Assembly (NCBI GenBank): GCA_964538565.1
Contig: CAZIGW010000099.1
Span: forward strand, 1-8,207
Length of the DNA stretch: 8,207 nucleotides
Direction of reading: 5' to 3'
DNA from: CAYVBN01 sp964538565
Lineage (GTDB): Bacteria; Pseudomonadota; Alphaproteobacteria; Rhizobiales; Xanthobacteraceae
Both the position numbers and the translations under genes were made by a program. Of this stretch, positions 1 to 6,111 are shown piece by piece. Position 1 is the stretch's first letter; each line of letters begins with the position of its first letter. The notes beneath the pieces are model-generated. The model worked only from the letters and a program-made list of their open reading frames with translations, was not told the origin of the DNA and ran no database searches.

Positions 1-167
1 AGCAGATGCCGGCCCGGTTGCGGCTCGAACCCGGCCGCGATGGCGAACCTGCGGCCCGCCGGGCCGATGGCGCGATCCATCGCGGCTTCGTCCGCCCAGG
101 CTTGAGCGGTCACGAACCAGATCGGAATGGCCCCGGCGCCATCGCCCACCACGAACATGGGATGCAT
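1..167 (-). CDS. Leucyl aminopeptidase family protein (M17-like), N-terminal part only
   Basis: This is a partial gene that runs off the left edge, with 55 codons and no stop visible. The reading starts MHPMFVVGDGAGAIPIWFVT and continues to a segment with AGFEPQPGRHLL. That pattern (a short N-terminal strand, then AIPIWFVT, then AGFEP.PGRHLL) is what I recall of the N-terminal domain of alphaproteobacterial M17 leucyl aminopeptidase family proteins, which are cytosolic metal-dependent exopeptidases. The catalytic domain with its metal ligands lies outside the window, so activity cannot be judged. The ATG at 167-165 is chosen because AAGGAA lies 9 bases upstream. A second ATG at 158-156 is a weaker choice. 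The gene is transcribed away from tadD, across a 261-base gap, and has no evident role in the pilus. The family call rests on sequence recall only; coding status is better supported than the name. Confidence 0.62.
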   Translation of the reverse strand, partial: MHPMFVVGDGAGAIPIWFVTAQAWADEAAMDRAIGPAGRRFAIAAGFEPQPGRHL

Positions 168-176
168 GGAAAGCAG

Positions 177-182
177 TTCCTT
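177..182 (-). promoter_or_regulatory. Ribosome binding site of the M17-like gene
   Basis: The minus strand reads AAGGAA here, ending 9 bases before the ATG at 167. It supports that start over the ATG three codons further in. Confidence 0.5.
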
Positions 183-341
183 GCGGATCACAAAGCCTCG
201 CGCCGCCCCTCGGGTCCGCGGGCCCGGACGCGGGAGGCGCCTGAGGACGCGGACGAAACCGATGCCGGACGGATTTTCCACCCCCGTTCGCGCTCTAACA
301 CGCGGATGGCGGCAACGCGAGCCAGGCGTGAACGAGGGGAA

Positions 342-362
342 TTAACGAACCATTAAGGTTAA
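342..362 (+). promoter_or_regulatory. Putative CtrA box (TTAA-N7-TTAA) upstream of tadD
   Basis: TTAA at 342-345 and TTAA at 353-356 are separated by exactly seven bases. A third TTAA half-site lies at 359-362. This matches the full CtrA consensus of alphaproteobacteria (TTAA-N7-TTAA). The patch is strikingly AT-rich in a GC-rich stretch and sits 67-87 bases before the tadD start, a usual distance for a promoter. CtrA is the cell-cycle response regulator that controls pili, flagella and division genes in this group. I see no convincing -10 element; TACTGA at 368-373 is only a candidate. The motif could also act on the leftward M17-like gene, but its ATG is 175 bases away. Binding is inferred from the motif alone. 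Confidence 0.5.
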
Positions 363-416
363 CTCTCTACTGATTTACCAGCAGCCGAGCCCCGCGCGCC
401 GCGCCGCGTGTCCGGC

Positions 417-423
417 GGAAGGG
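417..423 (+). promoter_or_regulatory. Ribosome binding site deciding the tadD start
   Basis: GGAAGGG ends five bases before the ATG at 429. A GTG at 408 is in the same frame, but it lies before this site and has no Shine-Dalgarno sequence of its own, so 429 is preferred. Confidence 0.65.
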
Positions 424-428
424 ATCTC

Positions 429-1295
429 ATGCGTCCACATCCGGCCCGAGCCCCTCTTCTCATGCCTTCGGTGATGGCCGTCAGTCTCCTCGCTCTCGGG
501 CTTGGTGGCTGCAAGACCTTCGGGTCGCCCGACACGACCGCTTCGCTCGCGACGCCGCCCGCGCCCCACTCCCAGGACGACTGGCGCAGCGAGGCGGAGG
601 CATGGGGCGCGCGCTACCGCGCCAATCCGCGCGACGTCGACGTCGCCATGCACTACGCACGGGCGCTGCGCGAGACCGGCCAGCGATCCCAGGCGGCCGC
701 CGTCCTGGAGCAGGCCTCGATCCAGAATCCGCACAACCGCGCCCTGCTCGGCGCCTTCGGGCGCGCGCTTGCGGATGTCGGCAATTTCCAGCAGGCGCTG
801 GAGGTGCTGGGCCGCGCCCACACGCCCGACCAGCCCGACTGGCGAATCCTGTCGGCGCAGGGAGCCGTTCTCGACCAGATGGGCCGGCATGACGAGGCGC
901 GCCGCTACTATGCGAGCGCGCTCAAGATCGTGCCGGACGAGCCCACGGTCCTGTCCAATCTCGGCCTGTCGTATGCGCTCTCCAAGGATCTTCCGAACGC
1001 GGAGGCGACGCTGCGCAAGGCCGCCGCCAGACCCGGCGCCGACCCGCGCGTGCGCCAGAACCTCGCGCTCGTCGTCGGCCTGCAGGGCCGCTACGCCGAG
1101 GCGGAGGCCATTGCGCGGGCCGACCTGCCGCCCGAGGACGCCGCCGCCAATGTCGCCTATCTCAAGGAAATGATGGCCGCCCAGAATGCCAGGCCGGCGA
1201 TGAAATCGGCCGGTTCCCGCGCCCGGCCCCAACCGGTCGGTCCGCAGGCCGCGGCCGGCGCGCCGCGCGTCGCCTCCGCTAGTGCATCGCCATGA
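429..1295 (+). CDS. tadD: Tad pilus assembly TPR lipoprotein TadD
   Basis: This encodes a 288-residue lipoprotein with tetratricopeptide repeats. Residues 1-28 form a lipoprotein signal: basic start, hydrophobic stretch MAVSLLALGLGG, lipobox L25-G-G-C28, so Cys28 should be lipidated. A Pro/Ala-rich linker (about 33-48) leads to helical repeats. TPR-like units lie at about 72-102, 105-135, 138-170 (LSAQGAVLDQMGRHDEARRYY), 173-204 and 207-235. The C-terminus from about 255 is Ala/Pro-rich and probably disordered. In Tad systems TadD is a TPR lipoprotein required for pilus assembly and is thought to help secretin assembly, like PilF/PilW; this role is inferred from family. The ATG at 429 is favoured by GGAAGGG upstream; a GTG at 408 would add seven residues. 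The gene is on the opposite strand to the rest of the cluster. Its stop lies inside the tadC 3' end (17-base overlap), and it has its own upstream region with a CtrA-like box. A generic TPR protein is the alternative, but size, lipobox and location support TadD. Confidence 0.88.
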   Translation: MRPHPARAPLLMPSVMAVSLLALGLGGCKTFGSPDTTASLATPPAPHSQDDWRSEAEAWGARYRANPRDVDVAMHYARALRETGQRSQAAAVLEQASIQNPHNRALLGAFGRALADVGNFQQALEVLGRAHTPDQPDWRILSAQGAVLDQMGRHDEARRYYASALKIVPDEPTVLSNLGLSYALSKDLPNAEATLRKAAARPGADPRVRQNLALVVGLQGRYAEAEAIARADLPPEDAAANVAYLKEMMAAQNARPAMKSAGSRARPQPVGPQAAAGAPRVASASASP

Positions 1296-2259
1296 CCTTG
1301 ATGGCGGCCGGACCGAGAATCACGACGAACAGCACCGGCAGAAAGAACAGGATCATCGGCACGGTGAGCTGGGGGGGAAGCGCCGCCGCCTTCTTTTCCG
1401 CCGCCGCCATGCGCAGGTCGCGATTTTCCTGCGCCATCACGCGCAACGTCTGCGACAGCGGCGTTCCGTAGCGCTCCGACTGTTGCAGCGCCAGGCACAC
1501 CGACTTCACGCCGTCCAGATCGGTGCGTTTGGCGAGATTCTCGTAGGCGATCTTCCGATCGGGCAGATACGACAGTTCCGCCGTCGTCAGCGTGAGCTCC
1601 TCGGCAAGCGGAATCGATTGCGTGCCGACCTCCTGGCTGACGCGATGAAACGCGGTCTCGATCGACATGCCGGATTCAACGCAGATCAACAGCAGGTCGA
1701 GCGCGTCCGGGAAGGCCCGCCCGATCGAAACCTTGCGCCGCTGGATCTTGTTCTTGAGGAACATGTACGGCAGCTGCATGCCCAGGTAGGCGGCGAGGAT
1801 GCAGACGCCGACCTTCGCGGCGGTCGGCCACGTGAGATGAGACAGCAGGAAGACATAGATCACGGCCGCCGAAAGCGTGACGATCGGCGTCACCAGCCGG
1901 AAGAACAGGAAGGCGACGTACGGCCCCTGGCCGCGGTAGCCGGCCTGGATGAGCTTCTCGCGCGCCTCCTCCTGCGCCAGCCACTTGGTGAGATTGAAGC
2001 GCTCCACCACCGCCTGCATGTATTGTCGCGGCGTCTGGCGGAGATTGACCTTTTCGCCCCGCGCCATCCGTTCGCGTTCGCGCTGCCGGATCTTCTCCCG
2101 CTCGATGGCGACGGCGTTCATGCGCTTGGCAAGCGAGTCGTTGGCCATGAGCGGCATCGCGAGCGTGATCACCGTGGCCATCGCCGCGATCGCCGCGAAG
2201 ATCATCGCCATGAAGCGCGGATCCTGGAAGCGGTCGAGCAGAAACTGAAGCTGGATCAT
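1279..2259 (-). CDS. tadC: Tad pilus inner-membrane platform protein TadC
   Basis: This 326-residue integral membrane protein belongs to the type II secretion system F (T2SF/GspF) family. Hydrophobic segments lie at about 16-38, 114-140, 146-168 and 298-323. Between the first two is a long, highly charged region (about 50-75, rich in Arg/Glu), probably cytoplasmic. The T2SF domain begins at F183-P-D-A-L-D, continues through LLICVESGMSIETAF, and includes the YGTPLSQTLR motif near 264-273, all typical of TadC. Together with TadB it should form the platform on which the CpaF ATPase acts to extrude Flp pilin. The start lies 7 bases after the tadB stop, with only a weak Shine-Dalgarno sequence (TGAG), so translation may depend on that of tadB. 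It is the last gene of the minus-strand operon. Its TAG stop lies within the convergent tadD, and I see no hairpin with a T-run beyond it. Confidence 0.95.
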   Translation of the reverse strand: MIQLQFLLDRFQDPRFMAMIFAAIAAMATVITLAMPLMANDSLAKRMNAVAIEREKIRQRERERMARGEKVNLRQTPRQYMQAVVERFNLTKWLAQEEAREKLIQAGYRGQGPYVAFLFFRLVTPIVTLSAAVIYVFLLSHLTWPTAAKVGVCILAAYLGMQLPYMFLKNKIQRRKVSIGRAFPDALDLLLICVESGMSIETAFHRVSQEVGTQSIPLAEELTLTTAELSYLPDRKIAYENLAKRTDLDGVKSVCLALQQSERYGTPLSQTLRVMAQENRDLRMAAAEKKAAALPPQLTVPMILFFLPVLFVVILGPAAIKVMAMH

Positions 2260-2266
2260 GACGCGC

Positions 2267-3250
2267 TCAGAAATCGAAGTTGATCATCTTGCGCATGACC
2301 AGGACACCCGTGAGCATCCAGCAGGCGCTTGCTCCGAGCATCAGCCTGCCGACCGAGGTCGTCCACAAGAGCTCGATGTAGGCGGGGCTCGTGAGATAGA
2401 CGAGCGTCATCACCGCAATCGGCAGAGCCGCGATGATGGTAGCGGAGGCCTTGGCCTCCATCGACATGGCGGAGATCTTGCCCTTCATCTTCTTTCGGTC
2501 GCGCAGGACGCGCGTCAGATTGCCGAGCGCTTCGGACAGATTGCCGCCCGATTTCTGCTGGATCGAAACGACGATGCCGAAGAAATTGGCCTCGGCCAGC
2601 GGCATCCGGTCGTAGAGGCGGGCGCAGGCCTCGCCAAGCGGCATGCCGATGGCCTGCGTGTCGACAATGGCGCGAAACTCGCTCTTGATCGGCTCCGGCG
2701 CGTCATTGGTGATCACCTTCAGCGAATCCATCAGGGGCAGCCCCGCCTTGATGCCGCGCACGATGACGTCGACCGCATCGGGGAAATGCTCGAGGAACTT
2801 CGCCTCGCGCCGCTTCTTGAGGAACCCGAGCAGCCAGAACGGCAACCCGAAGCTCGCCGCAAACGAGAAGCCGAGCGCCGCCCAGAGTCCGCCCCCCAAC
2901 GCAAGGACCGCGATGAACGCCACCACGCCCACGACGGCGAACGTCAGGATGAACTGCTGCTTTGACCAGTTCAGGCCTGCCTGCGACAGGCGAACGGACA
3001 GCGGCGGGCTCTTGAGCTGCTTGCGGCGTGCCTCCAGTTCCTGCAGGGCGACTTCGACCTGCTCTCGCCGAACTTTCTGGGTCGAACGAGTGGCGGCGGC
3101 GGCGCGCACGCTCGGTTCGTTCTTGGTGATGCTGCCGATTCGCTGTTCGGCCTGGCGCTGGCCGGAGAGCGTCGGATAGACGAATACCCAGGCGACGCCG
3201 CCCATGGCGACGGCCGCGAGAAAGAAGATGGCCAGGGCCTGCATCGTCAT
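2267..3250 (-). CDS. tadB: Tad pilus inner-membrane platform protein TadB
   Basis: This 327-residue T2SF/GspF-family membrane protein is the paralogue and partner of TadC. Hydrophobic segments lie at about 5-24, 98-120, 122-144, 270-288 and 301-320. Residues 45-85 are charged and may form a short coiled coil. The T2SF domain starts at F156-P-D-A-V-D, followed by VIVRGIKAGLPL. Its second conserved part, QQKSGGNLSEALGNL at 231-245, then RKKMKGKISAMSMEAKASA, is the classic TadB signature. The role by family is to form the inner-membrane platform with TadC and couple to the CpaF ATPase. The ATG lies five bases after the cpaF TAG stop, with GAGAG about ten bases before it. A second ATG two codons downstream is possible and changes little. 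Length and domain order are normal for the family. Confidence 0.95.
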   Translation of the reverse strand: MTMQALAIFFLAAVAMGGVAWVFVYPTLSGQRQAEQRIGSITKNEPSVRAAAATRSTQKVRREQVEVALQELEARRKQLKSPPLSVRLSQAGLNWSKQQFILTFAVVGVVAFIAVLALGGGLWAALGFSFAASFGLPFWLLGFLKKRREAKFLEHFPDAVDVIVRGIKAGLPLMDSLKVITNDAPEPIKSEFRAIVDTQAIGMPLGEACARLYDRMPLAEANFFGIVVSIQQKSGGNLSEALGNLTRVLRDRKKMKGKISAMSMEAKASATIIAALPIAVMTLVYLTSPAYIELLWTTSVGRLMLGASACWMLTGVLVMRKMINFDF

Positions 3251-3255
3251 GACGG

Positions 3256-4809
3256 CTAGGCTCTCGCCGGCTCGTCGCTCGCGAGCGCGGCATCGAGCGC
3301 TGCCGCGAGGCGCTTCTCCTCGCCGTAGTAGCGGGCCCGGTCCCAGAAGCGCGGGCGGCCGATGCCGGTCGAGCGATGCCGGCCGATGAGCCGTCCGTTC
3401 GCGTCCTCGCCCACGATGTCGAACAGGAACAGGTCCTGGGTGATGATCACGTCACCCTCCATTCCCAGGACTTCGGTGATGTGCGTGATGCGGCGCGAGC
3501 CGTCGCGCAGGCGCGCCGCCTGGATGATCACGTCGACCGAGGCGCAGATCATCTCCCGGATCGTGCGCGAGGGCAGCGAGAATCCACCCATGGTGATCAT
3601 CGACTCGAGACGGGACAGGGCCTCGCGCGGGTTGTTGGCGTGCAACGTGCCCATCGACCCGTCATGGCCGGTGTTCATCGCCTGCAGCAGGTCGAACGCC
3701 TCCGGGCCGCGCACCTCGCCGACGATGATCCGCTCGGGCCGCATGCGCAGACAGTTGCGGACGAGATCGCGCATCGTGACCTGCCCCTCGCCCTCCAGGT
3801 TGGGAGGCCGGGTTTCCAGGCGCACCACGTGCGGCTGCTGCAGCTGCAGCTCGGCCGCGTCCTCGCAGGTGATGATGCGTTCGTCGTCGTCGATGTAGCG
3901 CGTGAGACAATTGAGCAACGTCGTCTTTCCGGAGCCGGTGCCGCCGGAAATGATCGTGTTCACGCGGGAGCGGCCGATCACCTTGAGGATTTCGGCGCCT
4001 TCCGGCGTGATAGAGCCGAACTTGACGAGCTGTTCGAGGGTGAGCTTGTCCTTCTTGAATTTGCGGATGGTGAGCGCGGGCCCATCGATGGCGAGCGGCG
4101 GAACGATGACGTTGACGCGCGAGCCGTCGGGCAGGCGCGCGTCGCAGATCGGCGAGGATTCGTCGACCCGTCGGCCCACCTGGCTGACGATGCGCTGACA
4201 GATGTTGAGAAGCTGCTGGTTGTCGCGGAACCGGATCCCGGTGCGCTGGATCTTGCCGGCGACTTCGATGTAGACGGTGCCGGATCCATTCACCATGACG
4301 TCGGCGATGTCGTCGCGCGCCAGCAGCGTATCGAGCGGTCCATATCCGAGCACGTCGTTGCAGATGTCGTCCAGCAGTTCCTCCTGCTCGGAGATCGACA
4401 TGACGACGTTCTTGATGGCGATGATCTCGTTGACGATGTCGCGGATCTCCTCGCGCGCCGATTCGGCGTCGAGCCGCGCCAGTTGCGTCAGATCGATGGC
4501 CTCGATCAGGGCGCCGAAGATCGTGCCCTTGACCTCGTAGTAGTTCTCCGAGCGCCGGGAATCGATGGCCGACGGCGGGGAGGGCGCCTGGACCGTGCCG
4601 CCGCGGGCGGCCGGCGCCGGCGCAGCGATGATCGGCGCGCCCAGTCCGCTCGAGGGAAACGGCACCCGGCCGGCGTCGGGTTCCGTCGGCACCAGCGGCG
4701 GGGCCGACAACGTCGGCGCGGCCGGGGGCGGTGCGGCGGGAGCCGCGCTCGGCGCGGGCGCGCCCTGTTCGCGGACATCGGTTCCGGTGGTCGAACGCTT
4801 GCCGAACAA
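3256..4809 (-). CDS. cpaF: Tad/Flp pilus assembly ATPase CpaF (TadA)
   Basis: This 517-residue cytoplasmic secretion ATPase of the PulE/VirB11-like (GspE) superfamily hydrolyses ATP to drive pilin polymerisation through TadB/TadC. All catalytic boxes are present: Walker A GGTGSGKTT at 289-297 (K295, T296), Asp box CEDAAEL at 315-321, Walker B region RIIVGEVRG at 360-368 (E365), and His box TGHDGSMGTLHANN at 380-393 (H382, H390). The N-terminal domain (about 95-280) includes LGYGPLD and VMVNG near 154-175 and SPICDARLPDGSRVN near 219-233. Residues 16-80 are an Ala/Pro-rich, probably disordered linker. The start is TTG at 4809-4807: an in-frame TGA lies shortly upstream with no ATG or GTG between, GGAGA sits 8 bases before the TTG, and MFGKRS is a usual CpaF beginning. 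A 27-base gap separates it from cpaE; tadB follows after five bases. The enzyme appears intact. Confidence 0.97.
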   Translation of the reverse strand: MFGKRSTTGTDVREQGAPAPSAAPAAPPPAAPTLSAPPLVPTEPDAGRVPFPSSGLGAPIIAAPAPAARGGTVQAPSPPSAIDSRRSENYYEVKGTIFGALIEAIDLTQLARLDAESAREEIRDIVNEIIAIKNVVMSISEQEELLDDICNDVLGYGPLDTLLARDDIADVMVNGSGTVYIEVAGKIQRTGIRFRDNQQLLNICQRIVSQVGRRVDESSPICDARLPDGSRVNVIVPPLAIDGPALTIRKFKKDKLTLEQLVKFGSITPEGAEILKVIGRSRVNTIISGGTGSGKTTLLNCLTRYIDDDERIITCEDAAELQLQQPHVVRLETRPPNLEGEGQVTMRDLVRNCLRMRPERIIVGEVRGPEAFDLLQAMNTGHDGSMGTLHANNPREALSRLESMITMGGFSLPSRTIREMICASVDVIIQAARLRDGSRRITHITEVLGMEGDVIITQDLFLFDIVGEDANGRLIGRHRSTGIGRPRFWDRARYYGEEKRLAAALDAALASDEPARA

Positions 4810-4817
4810 GGCCGTCG

Positions 4818-4822
4818 TCTCC
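4818..4822 (-). promoter_or_regulatory. Ribosome binding site for the TTG start of cpaF
   Basis: The minus strand reads GGAGA here, 8 bases before the TTG at 4809. It is the main evidence that translation begins at this rare start codon. Confidence 0.6.
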
Positions 4823-4836
4823 GATCAGCGATACGC

Positions 4837-6111
4837 TTAACGTTGCTTCAGCTTTCCCAAGATCGGCGCCAGCAGCCTGGAGCGCGGCCTTTTCAACTCC
4901 GTCCGGCCAGTCAGCAGTTGCGCCAGCTGCCGGAACATCTCGGCGGTGCGGTGGCCGGAGGCGATCTCGGCAATCATCTGTCCGTTGTTCGCGGCCGTTC
5001 CGAACATCTGCGGATCGAACGGAATGATCACGACCGGATCGTCCTCGAGGGCCTTGGCGAATTCGGCCGGCTTGATCTCCGGCCGCTTCGGAACGCCGAC
5101 CTGATTGAGGCAGTAGAACGGGCGGCGGTCGTTGGGGCGCGCCGCACGCAGGAAATCGAGCAGGTTCTTGGCGTTGCGCAGATTGGCGAGATCCGGAGCC
5201 GCCACGATCAGGATGTCGTCGGCGCTCACCAGCGCCCGCTTGGTCCAGGCCGCCCATTGATGCGGGATGTCGAGGACGACGCAGGGAACATTGGCGCGCA
5301 ACGTGTCGAAGATCGGATCGAATGCCTCAGCGGCGAAGTCGTAGACGCGGTCGAGCGTCGCCGGCGCGGCGAGCAGGCTCAGATGGTCGGCGCATTTCGA
5401 GAGCAGTCGGTCGACGAAGGCCGTGTCGACCCGGTCGGGAGAGAAGACCGCGTCCGCGACCCCCTGCGGCGGATCCTGGTTGTAGTCGAGGCCGGCGGTC
5501 CCGAACGCAAGGTCGAGGTCGGTGACCACGGAATCGAGCTGGAGATCGCGCGCGATCGCCCACGCCACGTTGTGCGACACGGTGGACGATCCCACCCCGC
5601 CCTTGGCCCCCACGACCGCGAGAATGCGGCCGACCGGCTTGGCGTCCGGGGTCGAATACAGGCCGCAGACGGCGCGCACGACGTCGATCGTGCGCACCGG
5701 TCCGATGAGGTATTCGCTGACGCCGCGGCGGATGAGTTCGCGGTAGAGCACGATGTCGTTGACGCGGCCGATCACGACCACCCGCGTGCCGGCGTCGCAC
5801 ACCTCCGCCAGCTGATCGAGGCCGGTCAGAATCGCGTCGTCGCGGCTTTCCGATTCGACCATGATGACATTGGGTGTCGGCGAATTGCGGTAGGCCTCGA
5901 CCGCGGCCACCACTCCGCCCATCTGCACGCGGACATTGGCCTTGCTCAGGCGCCGGTCCTGCGCCGCGCTCTGGGCCGCGGCGGCCGTTTCCGCGGATTC
6001 GCAGAATGCCTGGACCGAGACGCGCGGGGCCGGCGCAATGTATTCCTCGTCCCCCCCGGACGCGGGGGTCGCGGATTCGCCTTCGGCGTTCTGCTGCGGA
6101 TACTTGATCAT
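4837..6111 (-). CDS. cpaE: Pilus localisation protein CpaE (TadZ), atypical ParA/MinD-like
   Basis: This 424-residue cytoplasmic protein has two domains. Residues 1-55 are polar and probably flexible. Residues about 58-150 form a receiver-like domain (VIMVESES at 82-89, VVVIGRVND at 111-119, GVSEYLIGPV at 130-139). It lacks the standard phospho-acceptor Asp/Lys pattern, so phosphorylation is unlikely. Residues about 160-400 are a MinD/ParA-type domain with deviant Walker A GAKGGVGSST at 168-177, VVTDLDLAFG at 195-204, and a Walker B-like CVVLDIPH at 277-284. In the P-loop the signature Lys170 is kept, but the usual second Lys is Ser175, which is seen in this family. By family, CpaE/TadZ goes to the cell pole and recruits the other pilus proteins. 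The ATG overlaps the cpaD stop (ATGA), and no strong Shine-Dalgarno sequence precedes it, so coupling with cpaD is likely. The C-terminus is basic. Confidence 0.95.
   Translation of the reverse strand: MIKYPQQNAEGESATPASGGDEEYIAPAPRVSVQAFCESAETAAAAQSAAQDRRLSKANVRVQMGGVVAAVEAYRNSPTPNVIMVESESRDDAILTGLDQLAEVCDAGTRVVVIGRVNDIVLYRELIRRGVSEYLIGPVRTIDVVRAVCGLYSTPDAKPVGRILAVVGAKGGVGSSTVSHNVAWAIARDLQLDSVVTDLDLAFGTAGLDYNQDPPQGVADAVFSPDRVDTAFVDRLLSKCADHLSLLAAPATLDRVYDFAAEAFDPIFDTLRANVPCVVLDIPHQWAAWTKRALVSADDILIVAAPDLANLRNAKNLLDFLRAARPNDRRPFYCLNQVGVPKRPEIKPAEFAKALEDDPVVIIPFDPQMFGTAANNGQMIAEIASGHRTAEMFRQLAQLLTGRTELKRPRSRLLAPILGKLKQR

Noticed and set aside
213..228. Inverted repeat GTCCG...CGGAC in the intergenic region as a terminator or operator
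   Set aside because: The stem is only five bases in very GC-rich DNA, with no T-run and no clear spacing to either gene. Chance is enough to explain it.
6..356. A 116-codon open frame on the plus strand at the left end
   Set aside because: It is Arg/Pro-rich with no recognisable motif and lies over the M17-like start and the CtrA-like patch. The minus strand gives a better protein.
408..428. GTG at 408 as the tadD start
   Set aside because: It would lie before the GGAAGGG ribosome site and has none of its own. The ATG at 429 gives a standard lipoprotein signal.
375..1232. A 285-codon open frame on the minus strand opposite tadD
   Set aside because: It is an Arg/Gly/Leu-rich shadow frame. 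The plus strand gives a lipoprotein with regular TPR units and a good ribosome site.
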